A stretch of 64,000 nt of DNA. Source: Streptomyces sp. R21 (lineage in GTDB: Bacteria > Actinomycetota > Actinomycetes > Streptomycetales > Streptomycetaceae). The notes below the pieces were generated by a model. The model saw only the letters and a list, made by a program, of their open reading frames with translations. It was not told where the DNA came from and searched no databases. Within the stretch, counting starts at the first letter, position 1; the number at the start of each line of letters is the position of its first letter. The stretch lies in contig NZ_CP163435.1 of assembly GCF_041051975.1 (NCBI RefSeq), forward strand, positions 5,084,001 to 5,148,000, written 5' to 3'. A program made the translations under genes and the position numbers. Positions 6,521-15,500 of this stretch are shown here, in pieces.

Positions 6521-8062
6521 CTACCGTCTGCGCGCCGCCCGATGCCCTCGCGGAGCGGGAAGCGCCGTCGCCGTGTGCGCCGTGTGGGCCGCGTTCGCGA
6601 GCCCGGGATCCGGCACGTGGCGCCGCCGCGCGAGGGCCGTCCACACTCCGAGGGTGAGCACCAGGAACGTGCCGGTGCCGATGCCGGCCGCGGCGACGAG
6701 CTTCATGGTCGTGTCGCCGCCCGAGCCGGCCCCGGTGCCCCCGTCGCCGACGGCGCCCGCGATGCCTCCCGTCAGCCCGTCGCCGCCCGAGCCGCCGGCC
6801 ACCCGGCCGGGGTCCACCGCCGTCGCGTCGAACAGGTCACGGGGCTGGGTGCGCCCTTCGTACGCCGGAGGGTTCTTCGCCGTGCCGGCCACCCGTACGC
6901 GCAGGGTCAGCCCGAACGGGCCGTCGCCGAAGCGTTCGGCGACCTGCCCCGCGAGGTGCACGACGAGGTAGTACGAGCCGGCGAAGCGCATGCCGCTGAC
7001 GCGGTCGTTGACGGCGTGGCGGTTGGCGTAGTCGACGGGCGGCAGCGGCTGCAGGGCGGCCGATTGTTGCCGGCCGTTGTATCCGGAGCCCGTGTCGTCG
7101 ACGAGTCCGCGGACGGGGTTGTAGAGCGACATGACGAGGGCCGTGCCCACAAAGCCCTTGCCGCTGCTGGAGCTGCTCAGGTCTGCGGTGGCGTAGAGCT
7201 GTTGTCCCCAGTCGACGGGCACCCGGTAGAAGAGTGTCTGGCCGGGGCTGACCCCGGTCGTCCAGATGCCCTGCGGGAGCGGGGTGGCGGTGGTGAAGCC
7301 CGTGCCGCCGCGGCGCTCCACGCCGTTGCCCGAGAGGGCTTCGGGCGAGGCGGAGTCCCAGACCTCGGGAGCGCTCGTCGCCTCGGCCTTCTTCAGGCGG
7401 GGCTCGGTCGCGGGGCGGAGTTCCAGGTCCCAGTCGGCGCCGTCGCCGGAGCTGCCGGGCGAGCCGGTGCGCTCCACGATCAGGTAGTACGTGCCCGCCG
7501 CCTGGCAGAGGCCGGAGCCGCCGGGGACGATCTCGCGTGCCGTCGAGGCGGCGATGGGGTGCGGGCTCTGGGTGGCGCCCACATGGGCGAGCCCGGCGCC
7601 GTGGCAGGTGCGGCCGTTGGCGTCCTGAAGGGACACCTTCACGCCGTCCGAGAAGGCGACCGTCGCCCCGGGCCTCGGTACGGCCGTGGCGGAGACGTAC
7701 GCGTCGGAGGTGTCGTCGAGGTCGAGGACGTAGTAGAGCTCGGCGTTCTTCTTGATGGCGCTCTTGTATGTGCGCCCCGGCTCCAGTCGTACGGCGTCGG
7801 CGGTGCCCGTGGCTCCTTGGACGGTCGTCGCGTCCTCGGCGAAGGCGTACGGCGGCGGTGTCGGCGCCGATGCCGATGCCGACACCGGCAGAGACGCCGA
7901 GGGCGCTGCCATGGCGGGGTTCCCGGGCAGGGCAACTGCCGCGCACAGTACGGCTCCTGTGCCCCACATGGCCCTGCGCCACATGGCTGGGCCCCACACA
8001 GCCGTGCGCCACATAGCTCTGCGACACACAGCCGCGCGCCACATCGCCGTGCGCCGCCCCAT
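6521..8062 (-). CDS. secreted, C-terminally membrane-anchored two-domain protein
   Basis: 513 residues from ATG 8062 (GTG 8065 is equally possible), after AGGAAGGGG. A very long N-terminal n-region with MWR/MWG repeats leads into a hydrophobic core and a signal-peptidase-like AMA-A site. Two similar beta-rich domains follow (about residues 80-215 and 235-400), each with a YYL(I/V)V strand, resembling bacterial pre-peptidase C-terminal or lectin-like domains. A Gly/Asp-rich stretch leads to a C-terminal membrane helix (AAAGIGTGTFLVLTLGVWTA) and basic tail. Similar proteins occur beside secretion genes in Streptomyces, but the function is not known. It is convergent with the kinase gene. Confidence 0.75.
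   Translation of the reverse strand: MGRRTAMWRAAVCRRAMWRTAVWGPAMWRRAMWGTGAVLCAAVALPGNPAMAAPSASLPVSASASAPTPPPYAFAEDATTVQGATGTADAVRLEPGRTYKSAIKKNAELYYVLDLDDTSDAYVSATAVPRPGATVAFSDGVKVSLQDANGRTCHGAGLAHVGATQSPHPIAASTAREIVPGGSGLCQAAGTYYLIVERTGSPGSSGDGADWDLELRPATEPRLKKAEATSAPEVWDSASPEALSGNGVERRGGTGFTTATPLPQGIWTTGVSPGQTLFYRVPVDWGQQLYATADLSSSSSGKGFVGTALVMSLYNPVRGLVDDTGSGYNGRQQSAALQPLPPVDYANRHAVNDRVSGMRFAGSYYLVVHLAGQVAERFGDGPFGLTLRVRVAGTAKNPPAYEGRTQPRDLFDATAVDPGRVAGGSGGDGLTGGIAGAVGDGGTGAGSGGDTTMKLVAAAGIGTGTFLVLTLGVWTALARRRHVPDPGLANAAHTAHTATALPAPRGHRAARRR
7960..8062. repeat. degenerate tandem repeat in a signal-peptide coding region
   Basis: Six to seven imperfect units of about 15 bases (core GCGCCACAT / GCCCCACA) run through the first 35 codons of the secreted protein gene and give MWRxAV/MWGxA repeats. 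The unit length is a multiple of three, so copy changes stay in frame. Confidence 0.7.
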
Positions 8063-8270
8063 CACGCGCCCCTTCCTCGCAGCTCCGGACCCCGGCCATC
8101 CTGCCCCGCGCGCCCCCGCGCCACCCGTGCTATCCGCACGTACGGCCGAAAGGACGCCCCGGCACGACGTGCCGACGGGGCTCACCGACAGCGCCTGGAC
8201 GCCTCGACGTTTGCCATAGCAATCAATGCGCTTGCTGGAGTGAACGGACGGTGTGGCCGGACAACACAAA

Positions 8271-8296
8271 ACCCCGACCGCTGAGGCGGCCGGGGT
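8271..8296 (-). terminator. terminator after the DLW-39 gene
   Basis: Arms 8271-8281 and 8286-8296 pair around a TGAG loop (one mismatch), and on the minus strand are followed by TTTTGTG. Position and orientation fit the end of the small gene at 8321-8449. Confidence 0.85.
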
Positions 8297-8320
8297 CTGC
8301 TCAGAGACTGGTGTCGGTAC

Positions 8321-8449
8321 TCACGAACCCGTGGGCACGGAGTCAGTCGCCTCCGTCCACAGATCCTGCTCGGCGCGATCCGCCTGGATCTGGCGGTACA
8401 CGAGGAGCCCGCCGATGGCGGCCAGTGCGACCAGGAGAAGCTTCTTCAC
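8321..8449 (-). CDS. DLW-39 family small protein
   Basis: 42 residues from GTG 8449, five bases after GAGGTAGC. The N-terminal half is a membrane helix (KKLLLVALAAIGGLLVYR) and the second half carries the invariant D-L-W (QDLWTEATD) that names the family. DLW-39 proteins are tiny actinobacterial proteins usually encoded near gyrA and the Ile/Ala tRNAs, as here. Their role is unknown; a single-pass membrane peptide is likely. Reading further upstream adds a segment without a ribosome binding site. Confidence 0.85.
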   Translation of the reverse strand: MKKLLLVALAAIGGLLVYRQIQADRAEQDLWTEATDSVPTGS

Positions 8450-8503
8450 CGCGCTACCTCGTCTTTCCTTGACGTAGGGGACCTCTGGCGCCCGACTATA
8501 CAC

Positions 8504-8807
8504 ACCGACCGATACCGATCGGTGACCTGGATCCGGCCCCCAACTCCCGCCCGGTACGCGCCAATAGAACTGGACGGGACCGCTCCGATCGCAGGGTGAT
8601 CACACCTCACACACTGTGACTTTCGACGCGCTCCACCGCTTTTGCGGAACTTTCCTTGTGTTTCCGGCACTCTTCGAGCCTCTTGCGGCCATCCGGGTGG
8701 TGTTCATCTGAAGATCGACGCGCCACGGGCGTCGGTCCACCACTTCGAGGTCCCCGTACACATCATGAGGAAAGTACGCAAATCGCCTGACCCGAAAGTG
8801 AGGGGCC
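8504..8807. other. intergenic region
   Basis: 304 bases between divergent genes. It contains the palindrome ACCGATCGGT (8514-8523), preceded by the similar ACCGACCGAT, which could be an operator. No gene is supported here. Confidence 0.4.
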
Positions 8808-9176
8808 ATGACCCAGAACAAGGTCATGAAGCTGTGGACCGCCGTCATCACCGCTCTGCTCGCGCTGTGCACGACGCTCGGTCTCATCACCACCACCGCG
8901 GCAGCCGCCGTACCGCAGGCCGAGGCACCGCGCAACAGCACGGCCGCCCAGACGACGGTCTCGGCGATGTCCCACTGGGCCTGGTCCCACAGCAAGGCAC
9001 TGCCCCCCACGATGAAGCAACGCATCCGCGCCGAGGCCCACGGTTCCTCGCCCAGCTGCCGCCACCGCGCGCCGGCCGACACCGACGCGGCCGATGCCGA
9101 CGCCCTCCGTGACCCCGCGGACGCCCTGCCCCTGACCGAGGCAGAGGCCGAGCCCGGGGCCCCGCTGCAGCGCTGA
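8808..9176 (+). CDS. small secreted or membrane protein, DUF6344-like
   Basis: 122 residues from ATG 8808, preceded by GTGAGGGG. A signal-peptide-like hydrophobic stretch (residues 9-34, WTAVITALLALCTTLGLITT followed by several Ala) precedes a short hydrophilic region rich in Ala, Asp and Glu. The layout fits the Streptomyces DUF6344 family, of unknown function; this family name is from memory and moderately sure. It has its own terminator (9344-9373). Confidence 0.65.
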   Translation: MTQNKVMKLWTAVITALLALCTTLGLITTTAAAAVPQAEAPRNSTAAQTTVSAMSHWAWSHSKALPPTMKQRIRAEAHGSSPSCRHRAPADTDAADADALRDPADALPLTEAEAEPGAPLQR

Positions 9177-9196
9177 CGGCCCGGCACGCTCCCTCT

Positions 9197-9240
9197 CGTA
9201 CGACGGCACGACCCGACGTACGACGACACGACCCGACGTA
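9197..9240. repeat. 20-bp tandem repeat
   Basis: Two 20-bp units (9197-9216 and 9217-9236, one mismatch) begin CGTACGACG and end ACCCGA; a third starts at 9237 and breaks off. A second short repeat, CCCATAAATA, follows at 9295-9320, an AT-rich island in this GC-rich genome. Confidence 0.6.
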
Positions 9241-9343
9241 CCTCAGCACCACCTTCACGTAAAGGCGTCCTTGCGTACACGCCCTACATGAACCCCCATA
9301 AATAACCCCATAAATAGCCCATGCATGACCCCGTATATGAACG

Positions 9344-9373
9344 AGGCCTCCGACCGGTGCCGGTCGGGGGCCT
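9344..9373 (+). terminator. terminator after the 8808-9176 gene
   Basis: Arms 9344-9356 and 9361-9373 pair (one G-T) around GTGC and end in CCTTTG. It separates the small secreted protein from the glycosyltransferase. Confidence 0.75.
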
Positions 9374-9454
9374 TTGCTGCCCCGCTCATCCGGCGATCTT
9401 CGGGGGTCGTACGCTGTTGCCCGTCTCCGGAAGACGCTGAAGGGTGGTGGGGTG

Positions 9455-10222
9455 ATGGGTGCTGCCGTGAGCCGGCGCATCGTCATCGTCACCGCCGTCC
9501 ACGCCCCCTCCGCACCTTTCCTGCCCGAGGCGTACAGGTCACTGTGCGAGCAGGAGCTGCCGGACGGCTGGGAGTGGCGCTGGCTGATACAGGAGGACGG
9601 CCGCACGGACGCCGTCGCCCCGCACGTGCCGGACGACGAGCGCGTCACGTTCAGGCAGGGACGGCCGGGCGGTCCCGGCGTCGCGCGCACCATCGCCCTC
9701 GCCCATGCCGACGGCGAGTACATCAAGATCCTGGACGCGGACGACCGGTTGACGCCGGGTGCCCTCGCCCGTGACCTGGCGGTTCTCGAAGGCGACCGCA
9801 GCCTCGGGTGGACGACCTCACGCGTCCTCGACTTCCTGCCGGACGGGTCCACGGTCGGCTTCCCGGGCGACCCGGACAACGGCCCGATCGAGCGCGAAGC
9901 GGTGCTCGACCACTGGAAGGCCAACGGATTCCTCGCCCAGGTGCACCCGGCGACCCTCTTCGTACGGCGCGATCTGCTGCTCGCCCTCGGCGGATGGATG
10001 GCACTGCCCGCATCCGAGGACACCGGGCTGCTGCTGGCCCTGAACTCCGTGAGCCGCGGCTGGTTCTCCGAGCAGGTGGGGCTCCTCTACCGGAAGTGGG
10101 AGGGGCAGGCCACCGGGCAGGCCACGCATGTCGACCCCGCCGAGCGCGACGCGCGGATGGCCGTTGCGGAGGCCCGGGCTCGCGCGCTGGCGTCCTTCCG
10201 GTGGGGCTATCCCACGGACTGA
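9455..10222 (+). CDS. family 2 glycosyltransferase
   Basis: 255 residues from ATG 9455 (GTG 9452 also possible). The N-terminus has the GT-A fold pattern IVIVTAVHAP, and D-A-D (KILDADDRLTP, about residues 89-99) matches the metal-binding DxD motif. Further on are G-W-x-x-L and S-E-D-T features typical of the acceptor side (ALPASEDTGLLLAL). No membrane segments, so a soluble inverting transferase using a nucleotide sugar. Acceptor and pathway cannot be told, and the neighbours give no carbohydrate context. Confidence 0.85.
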   Translation: MGAAVSRRIVIVTAVHAPSAPFLPEAYRSLCEQELPDGWEWRWLIQEDGRTDAVAPHVPDDERVTFRQGRPGGPGVARTIALAHADGEYIKILDADDRLTPGALARDLAVLEGDRSLGWTTSRVLDFLPDGSTVGFPGDPDNGPIEREAVLDHWKANGFLAQVHPATLFVRRDLLLALGGWMALPASEDTGLLLALNSVSRGWFSEQVGLLYRKWEGQATGQATHVDPAERDARMAVAEARARALASFRWGYPTD

Positions 10223-10297
10223 CCAGCCGCTCCGCCCGACCGGCCACTCATTGAGCATGCTGACCGGCCGCTCCGCCCGACCGGCTACTCGTCGAGC
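10221..10297. repeat. 36-bp direct repeat
   Basis: Copies at 10221-10256 and 10262-10297 differ at about five positions and share CCGCTCCGCCCGACCGGC. The second copy covers the last codons and stop of the ferredoxin gene, so the first looks like a duplicated gene end. Confidence 0.7.
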
Positions 10298-10479
10298 GTG
10301 AGGGTGATGGCCTGTGACGGGCACCGCTCCGCCGCCTCCCGGATCAGCGGATCGTCCTCGCTGTCCTCGCGTCCCGGCCGGACGGCGCCGTATCCGTCCT
10401 CGAAGGCGAAGACGGACGGAACCCTGTGGACACACTCGGCCGAGCCGTAACAGAGGTCCGGGTCGACGGAGACCTTCAT
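10285..10479 (-). CDS. small ferredoxin, [3Fe-4S] type
   Basis: 64 residues from ATG 10479. Cysteines are in C-Y-G-S-A-E-C (about 10 and 16) and in R-C-P near residue 54, i.e. three cluster ligands with alanine/glycine where a fourth would be, as in [3Fe-4S] ferredoxins that supply electrons to cytochromes P450. No P450 gene is adjacent; the upstream neighbour on the same strand is an amidohydrolase 177 bases away. The partner is therefore probably encoded elsewhere. Confidence 0.88.
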   Translation of the reverse strand: MKVSVDPDLCYGSAECVHRVPSVFAFEDGYGAVRPGREDSEDDPLIREAAERCPSQAITLTLDE

Positions 10480-10656
10480 GCGCACTCCAGCCGCGAGAGG
10501 CGCCGGCCCTGGGACGAGCCGACGGGCAGATCGGATCCCGGGGAACCCAGGCAAGCCGGGAGGCTCGGGGAACCCAGGGCGTTCACGTCTTGCCTGCCCG
10601 CCGGACGACGCGCTGAACCGGCCGCGTCCGTCGGCGTTCTCCGGCGCACTCCGCGG

Positions 10657-11901
10657 CTAAGCGCCCTGGTCAAAGGGCAGTTCCAGCATGCGAATGGCGT
10701 TGCCCCGCAGCAGCTTGTACGCCACGTCCGCGGACAGACCGCCCACGTGTTCCTCGGCCACCTTCTTCGTCTCCGGCCAGGTCGAGTCGACGTGCGGGTA
10801 GTCCGTCTCGAAGGTCGCGTTGTTCACGCCCACGGTCTCGATCGCCTCGATGCCGTGCTTGTCCCGGAAGAAGCAGCAGAAGATCTGCCGGTAGTAGTAC
10901 GTCGACGGCGGCTCCGGGATCAGGTCCTTGACCCCGCCCCACGCCCGGTGCTCCTGCCATACGTCGTCGGCGCGCTCCAGGGCGTACGGGATCCAGCCCA
11001 TCTGCCCCTCGCTGTAGGCGAGCTTCAGCCGCGGGAACTTCACCAGGACCCCGGAGAAGAGGAAGTCCATCATCGACGCCATGGCGTTGTTGAAGCTCAG
11101 CGAGGCCTGCACGGCGGGCGGCGCGTCCGGCGACGCCGCCGGCATCTGCGACGACGAGCCGATGTGCATGTTGACCACGGTCCCGGTCTCCTCGCACGCC
11201 GCGAAGAACGGGTCCCAGTAGCCGGAGTGGATCGACGGAAGCCCCAGGTAGGTCGGGATCTCGCTGAAGGTCACCGCCCGTACGCCGCGGGCCGCGTTGC
11301 GCCGGATCTCCGCGACCGCGAGGTCGATGTCCCACAGCGGGATCAGGCACAGCGGGATCAGCCGCCCGCCGCTGTCGCCGCACCACTCCTCGACCATCCA
11401 GTCGTTGTACGCGCGCACACAGGCCAGCCCGACCTCCTTGTCCTTGGCCTCCGCGAAGGTCTGCCCGCAAAAGCGCGGGAACGACGGGAAGCAGAGCGAG
11501 GCCTCCACATGGTTGATGTCCATGTCCGCCAGCCGGGCCTTCGGGTCCCAGCAGCCGCGCCGCATCTGCTCCCGCGTGATGCCGTCGAGGGTCATCTCGT
11601 CCCGGGAGAAGCCGACGGCCGCGATGATGCGCTTGTACGGGAAGAGCTCGCCCTCGTACCGCCACCAGTCGGTGAGCTGCCCGTCGGGATCGGTGGTGAA
11701 CCGGTACTTCCCGCCGACGTACTCCAACTCGCCGATGCCGGCCGTGAAGGGCTGCGGGCCCCGATCGCGGTACTTGGCCGGAAGCCATGTCTCGAAAAGG
11801 TGCGCCGGCTCGATCACGTGATCGTCCACGCTGATGATCTTCGGCAGATCCTGGGTGGCGCCCTCGGTGGCGCTCTCGGTTCCGCTCTCGGTGCTGACCA
11901 C
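10657..11901 (-). CDS. amidohydrolase family 2 (metal-dependent TIM barrel) protein
   Basis: 414 residues from GTG 11901 after AGGGGG. The N-terminal SVDDHVIEP (about 25-33) is the first metal-binding strand in the COG2159 amidohydrolase-2 group. Later strands include NMHIGSSS (about 246) and the late TDYPH-DSTWP (about 367-377), where the aspartate is expected to bind the catalytic metal. This group includes decarboxylases and hydrolases of aromatic or acyl substrates; the real substrate cannot be inferred. It is followed by a ferredoxin gene on the same strand, a pairing common in Streptomyces. Confidence 0.85.
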   Translation of the reverse strand: MVSTESGTESATEGATQDLPKIISVDDHVIEPAHLFETWLPAKYRDRGPQPFTAGIGELEYVGGKYRFTTDPDGQLTDWWRYEGELFPYKRIIAAVGFSRDEMTLDGITREQMRRGCWDPKARLADMDINHVEASLCFPSFPRFCGQTFAEAKDKEVGLACVRAYNDWMVEEWCGDSGGRLIPLCLIPLWDIDLAVAEIRRNAARGVRAVTFSEIPTYLGLPSIHSGYWDPFFAACEETGTVVNMHIGSSSQMPAASPDAPPAVQASLSFNNAMASMMDFLFSGVLVKFPRLKLAYSEGQMGWIPYALERADDVWQEHRAWGGVKDLIPEPPSTYYYRQIFCCFFRDKHGIEAIETVGVNNATFETDYPHVDSTWPETKKVAEEHVGGLSADVAYKLLRGNAIRMLELPFDQGA

Positions 11902-12015
11902 GTCGTACCCCCTGCGCTCATATCTGACGGCCCATCAGATTTCAGGCTAGGGGAACGCCCTTTCGGCAGCAAGGGTCAGTGGCACCCGCCCTCGAGTTCT
12001 CCCGCGAACGCAACA

Positions 12016-12071
12016 CCGCGCCGTTCGGTACTGGTCCCTCCCCTCGTGGGGACCAGTACCGAACGGCGCGG
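12016..12071. repeat. 23-bp perfect inverted repeat
   Basis: Arms 12016-12038 and 12049-12071 are perfectly complementary around a 10-base loop (TCCCCTCGTG). It is terminator-like in shape but no gene ends near it: the flanking genes start away from it on both sides. Confidence 0.85.
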
Positions 12072-12179
12072 CGGCGTCGATCCGTGCCGTATCGGCGTCT
12101 CGGCGCGGATCAGAAGGTGCCGGACTCGCGGTCGAGGCGACTGCGGTCCGGGCTGGAAGCGGGTCTACGGGTCTGTCGG

Positions 12180-12240
12180 GCTCAGCGGATCTCTCAGGCT
12201 CAGCGATCTCTCGGGTTCGGCAGATCTCTCGGGCTCAGGC
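12180..12240. repeat. degenerate 17-18 bp repeats
   Basis: Three imperfect units with the core GATCTCTC and a CTCAG or TTCGG spacer. Read on the minus strand one frame gives a repeated EPERS, but there is no start codon for it. Confidence 0.5.
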
Positions 12241-12512
12241 GCAGGGTCGGGCTCGGCCGTCGGGACCGCGGACGCCGTCTCACGACTTCCGCGGAGATTG
12301 ACCGAGAACGTACGGCGTCATGGATGGTCTCTCCGAGCACTGAGCTGGTGGCCCGGCTGGGCGACGCCCAGTCGATGCGCTGCTGGGTCGTGATCCTGCC
12401 AGTTGCGGCCGCCGACGAGGAGGCTCCGGTATCCGGCCAAGGCCTTAGTCGCAGGTCAGCCATATAAGGTGAGTTTTCCGGTCCGGAAGTCCAGCTGCGG
12501 GGGAAGTAAGGG

Positions 12513-15500
12513 GTGGAGTCCTTGAGTTCCGACTCAGGGCCACGCACGGCCTTCGCGGAGCGTCTCGCGCTGCTGTACAAGGAGGCCGGCAACCCTCCCC
12601 TCAAGAGTGTGTCCGAGGCGGTCGTCCGGCTGCAGCGGGTCGACGAACGAGGGCGTCCCGTGCGGGTGTCCGCCCAGCGGATCAGCGACTGGCGCCGGGC
12701 CAAGAACGTGCCCGCCCAGTTCGCCGCCCTCGCCGCGGTGCTGCACACCCTGATCCCCGAGGCACGGCGCCTGCGGCCCGCGCCGGTGTCCGCGGGTCTG
12801 TACGACCTGACGCAGTGGCAGCGCCTGTGGGAGCACGCGGTGGCCGACCCGGTCGGCGACCGCCCGGCGTCCGGATCGGGGGCGGGATCAGGGTCGGGTT
12901 CAGGTTCCGGGGCCGAATCCGGTTCCGGGGAAGGGGAGGAGCGGTCCTCCGCCGACGCCCCGGCCTTCCCCGGCGGTGTGTGCCCCTACCGGGGGCTGGC
13001 TCCGTACCGTCCGCAGGACGTGCGGTGGTTCTTCGGCCGGGAGCGGAGCACGGACGCCCTCGTCGCCCAGCTCCGCGCCACGGAGAAGACGGGCGGACTG
13101 GTCATGCTCGTCGGCGCCTCGGGAGCGGGAAAGTCCTCCCTGCTGAACGCCGGCCTGATGCCCACACTGCAGAAGGGCGCCCTGAGCGACGACACCGGCC
13201 AGGCCGCGGACGTACTCCAACTCGTACCGGGCGCCGACCCGCTCGGAGAGCTGACCGGGCGGATACCCGAACTCGCACCCGTCGTGTCCGACATGTCCAC
13301 GGCCAAGGACCCCGGCACCCCCCAGTTCGCGCAGCAGGTACGGCAGGCCATCGCGGCGTGGGCGGTGCGCGGCGGGGCCCCCTCCGCCGCGCCTCCGATC
13401 GTCATCGTGGACCAGTTCGAGGAGGCGTTCACCCTCTGCTCGAACGAGGCGGACCGGCGCACCTTCGTCCGGATCCTGCACGCCGCGTGCTCGCCTCCGG
13501 GCCCCGGCGACCCGGCCCCCGCACTCGTCGTCCTCGGCATACGCGCCGACTTCTACGAGCAGTGCCTCGCGTACCCCGAACTGGCCGACGCGCTGCAGCA
13601 CCGGCACATGGTGCTCGGGCCGCTGACCACCACGGAGCTGCGCGAAGCCGTGACCGGCCCGGCGAAGGCCGTGGGCCTGGAGCTGGAACCGGGTCTGGCG
13701 GAGCTGATCATCCGGGAAGTGAGCACGGACGGCCCCCGCGGGGCGCACGACGCGGGGATGCTGCCGCTCCTCTCGCACGCCCTGCTCGCCACCTGGCAGC
13801 GGCGCAAGGCGGGACGGCTGACGCTGGCCGGCTACCGCGCGGCGGGCGGAATCCAGGGTGCGGTGGCGGCGACGGCCGAGCGGGCCTGGTCCGGCCTCGA
13901 CCCGGCGGCGCGTACGGCGGCGCGGCTGCTGCTGCTCAGGCTGGTGCGGCTGGGCGAGGACACCCAGGCCACCCGCAGGCGCGGCACGCGACGCCAGCTG
14001 GCGGAGGAGTCCAGGGACCCCGGCAAGACGGAGGAGTCCCTCGAAGCGCTGGTCCACGCCCGCCTGGTGACTCTCGACGCGGAGACCGTCGAGATCACCC
14101 ACGAAGCGCTGCTGCACGCCTGGCCCCGGCTGCGCGACTGGATCGACGAGGACAGGAGCGACCACCTTCTCCGCCAGCGGCTGGAGGAGGACGGCCGATC
14201 CTGGGAGGGCGCGGACCGCGACACGTCGCTGCTCTACCGGGGTTCCCGGCTGGAGCAGGCCCACAGCTGGGCGAAGTCCGCCGGTGACACCTTCCTGACC
14301 AGGAGCGCGGTCGAGTTCCTGGCCGCCTCGGTCCGGCTGCGCAGGCGTACGGTCTGGATCAGCCGTGGCGCGGTGGCGACTCTGGTCGTCCTGGCGATGA
14401 TCGCCGTCGGCTCAGCGGTGGTGGCCTGGCAGCAGCGCGACGACGCCGTGTTCGCACAGGTGCTCGCGGAGGCGGACCGCGTCCAGTACACGGACCCGTC
14501 GCTGTCCGCTCAGCTCGACCTGGTCGCGCACCGTCTGCGGTCGGACGACGAGGGCACGAACAACCGGCTGATCTCGATCGTCAACGCACCGCTGGCCACA
14601 CCGCTGCTCGGCCACACCGGCGCCGTCTACCTCACCTCGTTCAGCCCGGACGGCCGGACCCTGGCCACCGCCAGCTACGACCGCACCGTCCGCCTGTGGA
14701 ACGTCACGGACCCGACCCGGCCGAGGCCCCTGGGTAAACCTCTCACCGGTCACAGGAGCTGGGTGAGCAGCGCGGTCTTCAGCCCCGACGGGCACACCCT
14801 GGCCAGCGCTTCGGACGACGGCACGATCAGGCTGTGGGACGTACGGCACCCGAGCCGTCCGCATCCGCTCGGCGCTCCCCTGACCGGCCACAAGGGCACG
14901 ATCTACCTGGTCGCCTTCAGCCCGGACGGACACACGCTGGCCTCCGTGGGCGAGGACCACACCGTACGGCTGTGGAACGTGGCCGACCCGCGCCGGCCGA
15001 AGGCGCTCGGTGCCCTGACCGGCCACTCCGCCGCCGTGCGCTCGGTCGCCTTCAGTCCGGACGGACGGACGCTGGCGGCCGGGGGAGACGACGACACGAT
15101 CACGCTGTGGGACATGGCCGCCCCGGGCCGCCCGAAGCGGATCGACACGACTCTGAGGGGCCACACCGGCACCGTGCACTCCGTGGCCTTCAGCCCCGAC
15201 GGCAAGACGCTCGCCAGCGGCAGCGCGGACGACACCGTCCGGCTCTGGGACGTGGCCGACCCGCAACACGCGAAACCGCTCGGCTCGCCGCTCACCGGCC
15301 ACACCGGCCCCATCTGGTCGGTCGCCTTCAATCCTGACGGGGACATGCTCGCCGCGGCCAGCGCGGACAGCACGGCAAGCCTGTGGAACGTCAGCGATCC
15401 GGCGTACCCCTCGCAGGTCGGCGAGCCCCTCGCGGGGAGCAGCGGCGAGATGTACGCCCTGGGGTTCAGCCCGGACGGCCGTACGCTCGCCACCGGCAGC

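Larger units (their letters stand above)
11902..12512. other. 611-base region with a perfect inverted repeat and degenerate repeats
   Basis: Between the divergent amidohydrolase and STAND genes. It holds a 23-bp inverted repeat (12016-12071) and a stretch of 17-18 bp imperfect repeats with a GATCTCTC core (about 12180-12240). No open frame here has a ribosome binding site plus normal composition. It may be the remains of a lost gene, or regulatory DNA. Confidence 0.4.

Noticed and set aside
7960..8062. Repeats considered as a CRISPR array
   Set aside because: Units are 15 bp, imperfect and contiguous with no spacers; they are in-frame coding repeats.
11811..11822. GATCACGTGATC palindrome as parS or operator
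   Set aside because: It lies inside the amidohydrolase coding region at a conserved active-site segment and does not fit the parS flanks.
12200..12463. 87-codon minus-strand frame upstream of the STAND gene
   Set aside because: No ribosome binding site and a composition rich in Arg, Ser and Thr without any known domain; kept only as possible remnant in the findings.
11979..12467. 162-codon plus-strand frame in the STAND upstream region
   Set aside because: It runs through the inverted repeat and the degenerate repeats and has Arg-rich shadow composition; no ribosome binding site.
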